Of a stretch of 64,000 bases of DNA, positions 55,499 to 64,000 are shown piece after piece. The stretch's first letter is position 1. Every line of letters begins with the position of its first letter. Origin of the DNA: Gammaproteobacteria bacterium (GTDB lineage: Bacteria; Pseudomonadota; Gammaproteobacteria; UBA4575). The notes under the pieces are model-generated. The model saw only the letters and a program-made list of their open reading frames with translations, ran no database searches and was not told the DNA's origin. The position numbers and the translations under genes were made by a program. Location of the stretch: the NCBI GenBank assembly GCA_033344735.1, contig JAWPMW010000001.1, forward strand, positions 806,001 through 870,000, given 5' to 3'.

Positions 55499-56281
55499 CT
55501 AGTTACGTCGCTTGACGATCAATTTCTTAATTTCTGCAATCGCTTTAGCCGGATTTAAATTTTTAGGACATGCATTGGTGCAATTCATGATGGTATGACA
55601 ACGATATAGCTTGAACGGATCTTCCAGTTCATCTAATCGCTCTCCAGTTGATTCATCACGACTGTCCGCAATCCAACGATAAGCAGCTAATAATGCAGCA
55701 GGACCTAAATAGCGATCACTATTCCACCAGTAACTAGGACAACTAGTTGAACAGCATGCACATAAAATACATTCTTCTAACCCTTCTAGCTTTTCACGAT
55801 CTTCTTTAGACTGAAGACGCTCACGGTCAGGCGGAGGTGGAGTGTCAGTCTGCATCCACGGCTGAATAGAAGCATACTGGGCATAAAAATTAGTCAAGTC
55901 TGGGACTAAATCTTTCACCACATCCATATGTGGCAAAGGGTATACATTTACATCACCTTTAATTTCATCAATGGCTTTAATGCATGCTAGTGTATTCATA
56001 CCATCAATATTCATTGAACATGAACCACAGATACCTTCACGACAAGAACGTCTGAAAGTTAGTGTTGGGTCAATTTCATTTTTAATTTTAATCAGTGCAT
56101 CTAGCACCATTGGACCGCAGGTATCTAAATCAATGTCATAGATGTCTACTCGCGGGTTTTGACCGTCGTCAGGGTTATAACGATAAACTTTAAATCGCTT
56201 TGTATTATTGGCCGCAGCTGGTGCCTCAAAAATTTTGCCTTTTTTAACTACCGAGTTTGCTGGAAGTGTAAATTCAGCCAT
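55499..56281 (-). CDS. sdhB: Succinate dehydrogenase iron-sulfur subunit
   Basis: A 260-residue protein: the [2Fe-2S] site in [26 protein letters not shown], then the [4Fe-4S]/[3Fe-4S] sites in [18 protein letters not shown] and [28 protein letters not shown]. It carries electrons from FAD to the quinone site. 31 bp after sdhA. Confidence 0.97.
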   Translation of the reverse strand: MAEFTLPANSVVKKGKIFEAPAAANNTKRFKVYRYNPDDGQNPRVDIYDIDLDTCGPMVLDALIKIKNEIDPTLTFRRSCREGICGSCSMNIDGMNTLACIKAIDEIKGDVNVYPLPHMDVVKDLVPDLTNFYAQYASIQPWMQTDTPPPPDRERLQSKEDREKLEGLEECILCACCSTSCPSYWWNSDRYLGPAALLAAYRWIADSRDESTGERLDELEDPFKLYRCHTIMNCTNACPKNLNPAKAIAEIKKLIVKRRN

Positions 56282-56312
56282 GAAATAACTCCTCTAATCC
56301 TTTTGATCTACT

Positions 56313-58103
56313 TTAGTACACACGCGCTTTAGGCGGGAACACATCAACTTCATCTGTCAATGTTGTTAAATGCACCGGACGATAATCAATAACTACTTCG
56401 CCTTTGTCAGACACTGTCGCCAGGGTATGCTTCATCCATGATTCATCATCACGATCTTTATAATCATCGCGTGCATGCGCACCACGACTTTCTGGTCGGT
56501 TCAATGCTGATGCCACAGTTGCAATAGCCTGCGGGAACAGATTAGATAACTCTAGAGTTTCAATTAAGTCTGTGTTCCAAATCATTGATTTATCTGTAAC
56601 TTTCACATCATCAAATTGCTTATATAAAGCATTAACTTTTTCTAAACCTGTTGATAGAGACTCACCAGTTCTAAATACTGCAGCATGGGATTGCATGGTC
56701 TTCTGCAAATTCAAACGCAGCTCTGCAGTGGATGTACTACCGTTTGAATGACGCAAAGAATCGAAACGATCCATGATTTTTTCTGTTGCATGTTCCGGTA
56801 ATGTTGGATGCGGTGTATCTGGCTTCACAAGCTCAGCCGCTCTAATCGCTGCAGCACGCCCAAATACAATCAAATCAAGAAGAGAGTTTGACCCAAGTCT
56901 GTTTGCACCGTGCACAGATACACATGCAGCTTCACCAATTGCCATCAGTCCTGGCATAACAGTATCAGGCTCACCATTAACCAAATTAACTACCTGGCCG
57001 TAGTGATTGGTCGGAATACCACCCATATTGTAGTGAACTGTCGGTAGCACAGGAATTGGGTTTTTGGTCACATCAACACCGGCAAATATTCTCGCACTTT
57101 CAGCAATTCCGGGTAGCTTTTCATTAATAACATCAGCACCGAGATGTTCTAAATGCAGATGTATATGGTCTGCCTCTTCACCGATACCTCGCCCTTCATT
57201 TATCTCCATTGTCATTGAACGACTAACAACATCTCTAGATGCGAGATCTTTGGCATTAGGTGCATATCGTTCCATAAATCGTTCACCTTTAGAGTTAGTT
57301 AAATAACCACCCTCTCCTCGTGCGCCTTCAGTAATTAAACAGCCCGAACCATAAATACCAGTTGGATGAAATTGCACAAATTCCATGTCCTGCAAAGGCA
57401 TTCCTGCCCTTAAAATCATAGCGTTACCATCCCCTGTACATGTATGCGCTGAAGTACATGAGAAGTAAGTACGGCCATATCCACCCGTTGCTAACAGCAC
57501 CTGATGTGCGCGAAAACGGTGTAATTCACCAGTCGCCAAGTCAATTGCAATAACACCGCGACAAGTTCCGTTATCATCCATCAAAAGATCAATAGCGAAA
57601 TATTCAATATAAAACTCAGCATTATGCTTAAGTGATTGCTGATACAGCGTATGCAATATTGCATGACCTGTTCGATCCGCAGCTGCGCATGTGCGTTGTG
57701 CTATACCCTCTCCATATCGCGTGGTCATTCCACCGAAAGGACGCTGATAAATTTTTCCTTCGTCAGTTCTTGAAAATGGCACTCCATAGTGCTCTAACTC
57801 AACAATTGCTGGGACAGCTTCACGACACATATACTCAATGGCGTCTTGGTCACCTAGCCAATCAGACCCCTTGACTGTGTCATACATATGCCAGCGCCAA
57901 TCATCTTCACCCATGTTTCCTAAAGATGCACTCATGCCTCCTTGTGCTGCCACAGTATGACTACGTGTTGGGAATACTTTAGTGATACATGCTGTAGATA
58001 ATCCACTCACCGCCATACCAAACGTTGCACGTAAGCCAGCACCCCCTGCACCCACAACAAGTACGTCGTAAGAGTGATCTATAAACTTATAACTTTCGCC
58101 CAT
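56313..58103 (-). CDS. sdhA: Succinate dehydrogenase flavoprotein subunit
   Basis: A 596-residue subunit from the ATG at 58103 ([26 protein letters not shown]); a longer frame overlaps sdhD. The covalent-FAD His is in [20 protein letters not shown]. Active-site segments are [35 protein letters not shown], and [21 protein letters not shown]-terminal [23 protein letters not shown] is complete. Confidence 0.97.
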   Translation of the reverse strand: MGESYKFIDHSYDVLVVGAGGAGLRATFGMAVSGLSTACITKVFPTRSHTVAAQGGMSASLGNMGEDDWRWHMYDTVKGSDWLGDQDAIEYMCREAVPAIVELEHYGVPFSRTDEGKIYQRPFGGMTTRYGEGIAQRTCAAADRTGHAILHTLYQQSLKHNAEFYIEYFAIDLLMDDNGTCRGVIAIDLATGELHRFRAHQVLLATGGYGRTYFSCTSAHTCTGDGNAMILRAGMPLQDMEFVQFHPTGIYGSGCLITEGARGEGGYLTNSKGERFMERYAPNAKDLASRDVVSRSMTMEINEGRGIGEEADHIHLHLEHLGADVINEKLPGIAESARIFAGVDVTKNPIPVLPTVHYNMGGIPTNHYGQVVNLVNGEPDTVMPGLMAIGEAACVSVHGANRLGSNSLLDLIVFGRAAAIRAAELVKPDTPHPTLPEHATEKIMDRFDSLRHSNGSTSTAELRLNLQKTMQSHAAVFRTGESLSTGLEKVNALYKQFDDVKVTDKSMIWNTDLIETLELSNLFPQAIATVASALNRPESRGAHARDDYKDRDDESWMKHTLATVSDKGEVVIDYRPVHLTTLTDEVDVFPPKARVY

Positions 58104-58107
58104 ATTA

Positions 58108-58479
58108 TTACAAAGATACTTTAATAATTGAAAATAAGCCCATGAATGTACAAACAATACATGCAAAATTCAGAGCGATTAATGAAGCTACTTTTCTCCA
58201 ACCACCAACATAATCTTCGATGATGACCTGAACCCCTAACTGCACGTGATAAAACATAGTCACGACCAGTAACGCTAATGCCACAGCCACCAATGGCGAC
58301 TGCATCCATGCAATAACTGCGCTATAAGTAAACTCACTGAAACTGGCGATGGTAAAAGCTAACCAGATAGTTAACGGCACTAAAGCAATAGAAGTTAAGC
58401 GTTGTGCCCACCAATGATGTGCGCCTTCTTTTGCTGATCCCAGACCCTTAGCATTTGACAATGGTGTTCTTAAACTCAT
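58108..58479 (-). CDS. sdhD: Succinate dehydrogenase membrane anchor SdhD
   Basis: A 123-residue protein with three helices: [55 protein letters not shown] (haem/quinone His and Asp-Tyr), and [19 protein letters not shown]. 7 bp after sdhC. Confidence 0.93.
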   Translation of the reverse strand: MSLRTPLSNAKGLGSAKEGAHHWWAQRLTSIALVPLTIWLAFTIASFSEFTYSAVIAWMQSPLVAVALALLVVTMFYHVQLGVQVIIEDYVGGWRKVASLIALNFACIVCTFMGLFSIIKVSL

Positions 58480-58486
58480 TTTTATA

Positions 58487-58867
58487 CTAACTCCACGCTA
58501 GCGCCCAAGTCGCAGCAGTTGCTATAAATGCAAATGCGATCACAAACAAACCTGACCGATTAGCAGTATCTTTTTCCAAAGCTACACCTGCATCCCAGAT
58601 AAGATGGCGTACACCATTGGCTAAATGTAAAAATAGCGCAAATGACCATCCCACTAACAACAACAATCCAATAGGATGCGCGAGCCAGGATTGAACCGTT
58701 TGAAATTGACTAGATCCTGACGCAATAGCGGCTAATACAACCACCATCACAACCGCCCCTATGGCAAGAAAAACTCCACTCATACGATGGAGAATTGATA
58801 ACGCCATCGTTAGCTGCCAACGATATATCCCTAAATGTGGCGACAATGGCCGTTGAGGTGTGCCCAT
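58487..58867 (-). CDS. sdhC: Succinate dehydrogenase cytochrome b556 subunit
   Basis: A 126-residue three-helix protein: RPLSPHLGIYRWQLTMALSILHRMSGVFLAIG (SHR-type motif), and LLLLVGWSFALFLHLANGVRHLIWDAG with the haem b His. First gene of the sdhCDAB-sdhE-ygfX run; its promoter faces ygfZ across a 261-bp gap. Confidence 0.95.
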   Translation of the reverse strand: MGTPQRPLSPHLGIYRWQLTMALSILHRMSGVFLAIGAVVMVVVLAAIASGSSQFQTVQSWLAHPIGLLLLVGWSFALFLHLANGVRHLIWDAGVALEKDTANRSGLFVIAFAFIATAATWALAWS

Positions 58868-59128
58868 GAAAAGTATCTCCTAACATCCTGTAATACTTAA
58901 TAAGGAACGAAATATTAAAAATATAGTCGCACCCACTCGCTTCGATATTATGACTTTTTTCTATACTAATGCATTGATTATATTCGAAATCATAGTTGGT
59001 GAAGCATAAATTGTATACCCGTGGAGGTATAACAAGAGGCAGAAAATTACATTACTTTGGCTTCAGAAGCTAGCTTGACAAGCTAATTATGCAATCAAAT
59101 ACGCACTATATTTGTACAGGGAACCCAA

Positions 59129-60136
59129 GTGACAGCAAGCATTCTAGACAACGCCTACACACCGGATCATTTTTCAACCGATTTAGACAAACCTGCGCTG
59201 ATTAGGCTAAACCACCTCGTTTGTTACAAAGTCACAGGTGAAGATGCGACCTTATTTTTACAAGGCCAATTTTCCAATGATATTAATTCTGTCTCAACTT
59301 CAGCAGGACAAATTAGTAGTTATTGCACACCCAAGGGCCGCATGTTGGCAACCTTATATATCTTCAAACAAGACGATAGTTATATTCTAGTGACATCCAA
59401 AGACATTGCTGAACAAGTCATGAAGCGATTACAAATGTACGTAATGCGTTCTAAAGTCGTTATAGGACCAATGGACGAAGCGATACTGGCGGGTGTTTGC
59501 GGTGACAAGGAAAATAAAATTCTTGATGAATTAAACATCACCGCACCAGACAATCACTATCAAACAAGCATTAATGACACTACTCTGTGTATCAATATTC
59601 CTGGAGTGAGCACACGCTATATTATTATTGGTGATCAATCATTATATACAAAGCTAGAATGCTTAAATAGTGACGATATAAATATATTCAGCGAAACTTA
59701 CTGGCAATGGCTAGATATATTGGCAGGCCTGCCAAATATTACTAGCAATGTGCAAGAAGCCTTTGTTCCGCAGATGGCAAATATGGAACTCATAGAAGGC
59801 GTCAGTTTCAGTAAAGGCTGTTATCCTGGACAAGAAGTGGTTGCCAGAATGCATTATCTTGGTAAGGCAAATAGACGCATGTTCAGGGTTGAGGTAGAAA
59901 ATAATGAGCCAGTCAATATTGGTGACGATATTTTTACTCATGGATCCGATCAGCCAATAGGTAAATTTATATCCGTCATCAATGAGGCCAACAATAAATA
60001 TGCCGGTCTTGTGATACTAAGACTTGAAGCCGCTAAAATGAATCAACTTGCTATTGGTTCCTCATCAGGCAATAGTGTGAACATAAAACCATTACCCTAC
60101 GACGTGCCCACCGAACCAAAAGAGAAAGAAAAATAA
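59129..60136 (+). CDS. ygfZ: Folate-binding Fe-S assembly protein YgfZ
   Basis: A 335-residue GcvT-like protein beginning at GTG. LFLQGQFSNDINSV, the diagnostic SFSKGCYPGQEVVARMHYLGKANRRMF (KGCYxGQE with the folate-reactive Cys), and a C-terminal beta-barrel (VNIGDDIF, KYAGLVILRLEAA) are present. It supports repair or assembly of [4Fe-4S] proteins such as SdhB, whose operon is divergent. Confidence 0.95.
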   Translation: MTASILDNAYTPDHFSTDLDKPALIRLNHLVCYKVTGEDATLFLQGQFSNDINSVSTSAGQISSYCTPKGRMLATLYIFKQDDSYILVTSKDIAEQVMKRLQMYVMRSKVVIGPMDEAILAGVCGDKENKILDELNITAPDNHYQTSINDTTLCINIPGVSTRYIIIGDQSLYTKLECLNSDDINIFSETYWQWLDILAGLPNITSNVQEAFVPQMANMELIEGVSFSKGCYPGQEVVARMHYLGKANRRMFRVEVENNEPVNIGDDIFTHGSDQPIGKFISVINEANNKYAGLVILRLEAAKMNQLAIGSSSGNSVNIKPLPYDVPTEPKEKEK

Positions 60137-60137
60137 T

Positions 60138-60299
60138 ATGCGTGCAATCGTCTTATATTTAGCTGCAGCAGCCTTAGCCGCACTTGCTGCATACATTATT
60201 CGCGCAAACAGTAAAGTGATTTCCAATATTCTTTTATTTATTTCCCTTATATGTCTTTGCGTACTCGGTGTATCTATAGTTATTGAACAAGTCGATTAA
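60138..60299 (+). CDS. 53-residue two-helix membrane protein
   Basis: A short frame beginning one base after the ygfZ stop, so probably co-translated. The product has an Ala-rich helix (VLYLAAAALAALAAYIIR), a short loop with ANSKV, and a second helix (ISNILLFISLICLCVLGVSIVI) ending EQVD. No family recognised. Confidence 0.55.
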   Translation: MRAIVLYLAAAALAALAAYIIRANSKVISNILLFISLICLCVLGVSIVIEQVD

Positions 60300-60782
60300 T
60301 AACTCTGGCAAAAAATTAATAATTAACTTAGCAATGCTCATCACTCACTTTGTCCGTGCCAACATCAAAAACCACTTTCATAACCACTTGTTTATATCTA
60401 AATCATACTAGTAACGCTATTTTTATCGCCCAAGAATTGGGCTAGCACCCAAGTTTCATTAGGAAATTAAGACAAAAGTGAAACAATATTCTCTATGTGT
60501 CTGATTTCACTATTAAACTGAATACCACAATATATAAAAGGTTAAAATCAGGTCAAATTTAATCTTTAATTCTTAACTGTAAAACTGTGAACTGATTGAT
60601 TTTTTTTAAGTTTTATTCGCTCAAAATACATTTCAATAAAATCGTGCATATATATAAACGATATTTAATAACGCACAAGCAACGCTTCTGCACTTAGTTC
60701 GCTGTGCAACTGAATCTAAGTCTATATATTTGCCACATATGCATAATAAGGCTCTTATTTAAAATACGAATACACGTTAGAG
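60300..60782. other. Gene-free AT-rich gap
   Basis: I see no coding frame with a ribosome site, no tRNA and no terminator with a U-tract. The only secondary structure of note is GCCCAA-gaa-TTGGGC (60428-60442), a 6-bp stem. The final 100 bp may hold the promoter of the 69-residue protein gene. Confidence 0.5.
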
Positions 60783-60992
60783 ATGAATCTAAAACCCAAA
60801 AACTCTTTCATAGACCGACGTTCTGAGGAAGATCGACGCACATCTGATAAAACCTTATGGTCAAATAATGTGGAAAGAAGAAAAAGACCTGATCGAAGAT
60901 TGGATGGTTTAGATGTAGATGTAGTTAGTATAAGTGAAGATGAGTTTTTGGAGATATTCTCACAATTTCTACCCAAGCCAAGCGCTATATAA
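60783..60992 (+). CDS. Small Arg-rich protein
   Basis: A 69-residue cytoplasmic protein with repeated acidic-Arg-Arg motifs: FIDRRSEEDRRT and VERRKRPDRRLDG, followed by an acidic C-terminal helix (SISEDEFLEIFSQFL). Short proteins with DRR repeats occur widely in gammaproteobacteria with no known role. The ATG has only a weak purine stretch (TTAGAG) upstream. It converges on lysS, 14 bp away. Confidence 0.55.
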   Translation: MNLKPKNSFIDRRSEEDRRTSDKTLWSNNVERRKRPDRRLDGLDVDVVSISEDEFLEIFSQFLPKPSAI

Positions 60993-61006
60993 ATCAATCA
61001 TTCCTC

Positions 61007-62497
61007 TTATCTCATTTGAGGAAATAGCAACACGTCTCTTATTGATGCAGAATCAGTAAACAACATTACCAGACGATCAATACCAATCCCTTCACCCGCT
61101 GTTGGTGGCAGTCCATATTCTAGCGCTCGAATGTAGTCAGCATCATAATGCATAGCTTCTTCATCACCACCATCTTTTTGAGCGGCTTGCTCTTTAAAGC
61201 GTGCTGCCTGATCTTCTGCATCGTTCAACTCTGAAAATCCATTAGCAATCTCTTTTCCGCCTACAAAAAATTCAAATCGATCAGTTACTTCTGGATTAAC
61301 ATCGTTGCGTCGTGCAAGGGGCGACACTTCTGTAGGATATTCAGTAATGAAAGTTGGTTGATCCAATCTATCCTCTACTGTTTTTTCAAATACCTCAATG
61401 AGCAATTTTCCGGTGCCATAAGTTTTTTCGTATGGAATACTCAATTCCACACATACATTACGTAAAGCTTCTACTGACAACAAATCACTTTCAGTCAAAT
61501 TCGGATTCATCATCAATACTGATTCTTTGACAGACATACGTGTAAATGGCTGTTCAAAGTCATAAGTAGAACCTTGATATTCAATGGTGTACTTACCGTA
61601 TAAGTGACTTGCAAGTTGCCGCAACATATCTTCAGTACGATCCATCAAAGTATGGTATTCAGCGTAGGCTTCATAGAATTCAAGCATTGTGAACTCAGGG
61701 TTATGTCGAGTAGACAAACCTTCATTTCTAAAATTACGGTTAATCTCAAACACTTTTTCAAAACCACCCACGACTAAGCGCTTAAGGTACAGCTCTGGAG
61801 CAATACGTAAATATAATTGCATATCAAGCGCGTTATGATGTGTCACAAAAGGCTTAGCTGCTGCACCACCGGGAATAGATTGCATCATAGGTGTTTCAAC
61901 TTCCAAGAAGTCTTTGTCATTTAAGTAACTACGAATAAATGCAACAATTTTAGAACGAATTTTAAATTTCTCACGCGCTTCTTGATTCATAATCAAATCA
62001 ACATAACGCATGCGGTAACGTTGTTCTTGATCGGTAAGTCCATGGAACTTTTCAGGCAATGGGCGTAATGACTTAGTCAACATCACCACTGCTTCCATTT
62101 TCACATATAAGTCACCCTTACCCGATTTACTAATTGGGCCCGATACACCGATAATGTCTCCAATGTCCCAAGTGTCAATTTCTTTAAGTAATTCTTTATC
62201 CAAACCTTTACGGTCAATATAGGCTTGAATTCTTCCTGACATATCTTGTAGCAATAGAAACGGACCACGTTTTGCCATGACACGTCCAGCAATACTGGCA
62301 TATTGATTTAACTGTGATAACTCTTCTTTAGTTTTACCAGCAAACTGATTTTGCAAGTTACCAGCCAGTGAATCACGGCTATAATTATTTGGGAACGCAT
62401 TACCTTTACTGCGAATATCCGCGAGCTTTTCACGCCTTAATGCAATTAGCTTATTTTCGTCTTGCTGCAAATCTTGATTATTATTCTGTTCACTCAT
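61007..62497 (-). CDS. lysS: Lysyl-tRNA synthetase, class II
   Basis: A 496-residue enzyme: OB-fold anticodon domain (about residues 65-150; [29 protein letters not shown]), motif 2 [31 protein letters not shown], and motif 3 [27 protein letters not shown]. Length is standard. It follows prfB by 27 bp as in many gammaproteobacteria. Confidence 0.97.
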   Translation of the reverse strand: MSEQNNNQDLQQDENKLIALRREKLADIRSKGNAFPNNYSRDSLAGNLQNQFAGKTKEELSQLNQYASIAGRVMAKRGPFLLLQDMSGRIQAYIDRKGLDKELLKEIDTWDIGDIIGVSGPISKSGKGDLYVKMEAVVMLTKSLRPLPEKFHGLTDQEQRYRMRYVDLIMNQEAREKFKIRSKIVAFIRSYLNDKDFLEVETPMMQSIPGGAAAKPFVTHHNALDMQLYLRIAPELYLKRLVVGGFEKVFEINRNFRNEGLSTRHNPEFTMLEFYEAYAEYHTLMDRTEDMLRQLASHLYGKYTIEYQGSTYDFEQPFTRMSVKESVLMMNPNLTESDLLSVEALRNVCVELSIPYEKTYGTGKLLIEVFEKTVEDRLDQPTFITEYPTEVSPLARRNDVNPEVTDRFEFFVGGKEIANGFSELNDAEDQAARFKEQAAQKDGGDEEAMHYDADYIRALEYGLPPTAGEGIGIDRLVMLFTDSASIRDVLLFPQMR

Positions 62498-62524
62498 TTG
62501 TTTTCTGTTTCCTTAAGCTCTAGC

Positions 62525-63620
62525 TTACAAACCATGCTTTAAACTTGCTTCAATAAATTGATCTAACGCCCCATCTAATACTGCTTGAGTGTTACTGGTC
62601 TCAACCGAAGTGCGCAAATCTTTAACGCGCGATTGATCTAATACATAAGACCTAATTTGACTACCCCAACCAATGTCAGATTTAGAATCTTCCAATGCTT
62701 GCTGTTCAGAATTACGTTTTTGCATTTCCAGTTCATATAATTTTGCTTTTAGCTGTTTCATTGCTACATCTTTATTCTTATGCTGAGAGCGATCATTTTG
62801 ACATTGTGTCACCGCTCCAGTAGGCAAATGCGTAATGCGCACTGCAGATTCAGTTTTATTAACATGTTGTCCACCTGCTCCACTAGCGCGATAAACATCA
62901 ATTCGTAAATCTGCTGGGTTGATTTCAATATCAATATCATCATCCACTTCCGGTGAAACAAATACAGCAGCAAATGAAGTATGTCTTCGGTTTCCAGAAT
63001 CAAAGGGGGATTTTCGCACTAATCGATGCACACCTGTTTCAGTTCGCAACCATCCAAACGCATACTCTCCATCAAATTTAATGGTGGCACTTTTTATACC
63101 TGCTACATCACCTGGAGATGCTTCAATCAATTCTGTTTTAAATCCTTTTTCCTCACCCCAACGCAGATACATACGCAAAATCATTTCCGCCCAATCCTGA
63201 GCTTCAGTACCACCGGAACCTGACTGGATATCTAAGTAGGCGTTATTTACATCCATATCACCTGAAAACATTCGCCGAAATTCTAGCTTGGCCACATCTT
63301 CTTCAAGCGTATTCAAATCTTCAATAACCGAATTGACGGTAGATTCATCATCTTCCATTTCAGCCAATTCTAATAACTCAATAGCTTCTGTCACTCCTTG
63401 TTCTGCAGAACGAATAGTATTAACCACTATTTCATATTGGGAACGTTGTTTACCTAGTGTTTGCGCGCGCGCAGGATCATTCCACACATCAGGGTCTTCT
63501 AATTCTCGGGACACTTCCTCGAGTTGTTCCACTTTTCTGTCGTAGTCAAAGATACCCCCTAAGCGAATTAACGCGCTCGCCGAGGTCTTTGAGTTGATTG
63601 TAGTAAAGTGCCAGTTCCAT
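62525..63620 (-). CDS. prfB: Peptide chain release factor 2, with programmed +1 frameshift
   Basis: Translation begins at the ATG at 63620, reads 24 codons ([24 protein letters not shown]), meets an in-frame TGA at 63548-63546 and shifts +1 to continue as [11 protein letters not shown] to the stop at 62525, giving 364 residues, the usual RF2 length. Later features are [22 protein letters not shown] (the GGQ peptidyl hydrolysis loop) and the codon-recognition SPF motif in [13 protein letters not shown]2 recognises UGA and UAA. A reading without the shift would give a wrong N-terminus. Confidence 0.96.
63541..63560 (-). promoter_or_regulatory. prfB recoding site
   Basis: AGGGGG (63560-63555) acts as an internal Shine-Dalgarno, 3 nt before CTT-TGA-C (63551-63545). 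This is the classical RF2 autoregulatory +1 frameshift signal: low RF2 lets the ribosome slip past the UGA. Confidence 0.95.
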
Positions 63621-63675
63621 TGCTTTGTAGTTAACCAATACAGAATAAGGCGCGTATGATAACGCACTCGCATCA

Positions 63676-64000
63676 CTAGTGCATGGAGCGTACTTCTAAG
63701 TGTCGAATTAACAATTGTGGCGATTCAATCCCTCTGAAATGATTCACATCTAGCTCATAAGCGGCATGTACCACCGAAGCTCTGTTATTCCAGTCGAAAT
63801 TTGTGTAATTGAATGCAATAGCATTTACAGTGTTATTCCCTTCTGCTGACTGCAAAGTCAGCTTTAAGTGATGCTCCCCCACTACTCTATAATCTATTAC
63901 CCTAAATTCACCGTCAAATACGGGCACCGGAAATCCTTGCCCCCATGGCCCAGATGCTCTTAGTGTTTTTGCCATTTCTAAATTAAGATGTTGTTCATTC
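63676..64000 (-). CDS. recJ: Single-strand exonuclease RecJ, C-terminal part
   Basis: The last 107 codons; the gene enters from the right edge. [38 protein letters not shown] is the RecJ C-terminal OB-fold signature, and [11 protein letters not shown] continues it. RecJ is a 5'-3' ssDNA exonuclease in recombination and mismatch repair. It is upstream of prfB, the common recJ-prfB-lysS order. Confidence 0.9.
   Translation of the reverse strand, partial: NEQHLNLEMAKTLRASGPWGQGFPVPVFDGEFRVIDYRVVGEHHLKLTLQSAEGNNTVNAIAFNYTNFDWNNRASVVHAAYELDVNHFRGIESPQLLIRHLEVRSMH

Noticed and set aside
59014-59031. TATACC-N6-GGTATA dyad upstream of ygfZ as an operator
   Set aside because: Short 6-bp arms about 100 bp from the gene with no second copy; too likely by chance to list as a feature.
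62525-63676. 383-residue prfB frame starting at 63676
   Set aside because: It ignores the frameshift site. The leading residues are unrelated to RF2, while the ATG at 63620 gives the standard N-terminus.
1-64000. CRISPR arrays, tRNA or rRNA genes, insertion sequences, prophage
   Set aside because: Searched by eye on both strands; no repeat-spacer arrays, cloverleaf-type sequences, transposase or phage genes were seen.

Overview
The window is a chromosomal stretch of an AT-rich gammaproteobacterium. The evidence is a complete System I cytochrome c maturation operon, the lolCD, msbA-lpxK-kdsB and comEC-exbBD blocks, the nagZ / mtiP / csiV / mfd neighbourhood, sdhCDAB followed by sdhE-ygfX, and recJ-prfB-lysS with the classical prfB frameshift. 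The genes point to an aerobic, Na+-using Gram-negative rich in c-type cytochromes. A flavocytochrome c sulfide dehydrogenase suggests some capacity for sulfide oxidation. Genus cannot be decided. I see no insertion sequence, prophage, CRISPR array, tRNA or rRNA.

Layout. 1-8.4 kb (minus strand): a cell-envelope redox cluster. It holds apbE (FMN transferase), a large triheme lipoprotein of the HzsA-middle-domain type, a small lipoprotein with a CX4CH motif, two outer-membrane beta-barrel proteins, a TlpA-like thioredoxin, a DUF4266 lipoprotein, a DUF3570 protein and the start of a coiled-coil periplasmic protein. This is the best candidate for an undescribed system; the DUF3570 protein carries a motif resembling an ApbE flavinylation site. 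8.5-21 kb: moeA, then lipid A/Kdo/lipoprotein-export genes (kdsB, Trm112-like, lpxK, msbA, exbD, exbB, comEC; lolC-lolD-GIY-YIG-PhyH dioxygenase). 21-27.6 kb: agmatine-to-putrescine genes (aguA, aguB), an SSS-family transporter, an orphan tungstate-type binding protein with an outer-membrane porin, and a small methyltransferase-like membrane protein. 27.8-31.8 kb: nhaA, nhaR, two small HPF-like or HPF-shaped proteins, a secreted YfdX-like protein and a 36-residue membrane peptide.

31.8-41.7 kb: ccmABCDEFGHI (minus), followed divergently by a tetraheme NapC/NirT protein, a diheme cytochrome and the FCSD flavoprotein, ending in a strong terminator. The maturation machinery therefore sits next to some of its clients, and the apbE cluster supplies three more haem-binding motifs plus one unusual one. 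41.8-49.4 kb: mfd-csiV facing nagZ-mscS-hpt-mtiP. 49.4-49.9 kb: a gene-free gap holding a well-structured candidate small RNA on the minus strand and a set of phased dyads upstream of zapE. 49.9-53.6 kb: zapE, mdh, an alpha/beta hydrolase and its TetR regulator. 53.7-58.9 kb: an Rrf2 regulator lacking the usual Fe-S cysteines, DUF1249, ygfX, sdhE, sdhBADC. 59.1-64 kb: ygfZ, two small proteins, lysS, prfB and the 3' end of recJ.

All assignments come from reading motifs and translated sequence; no database search was run.
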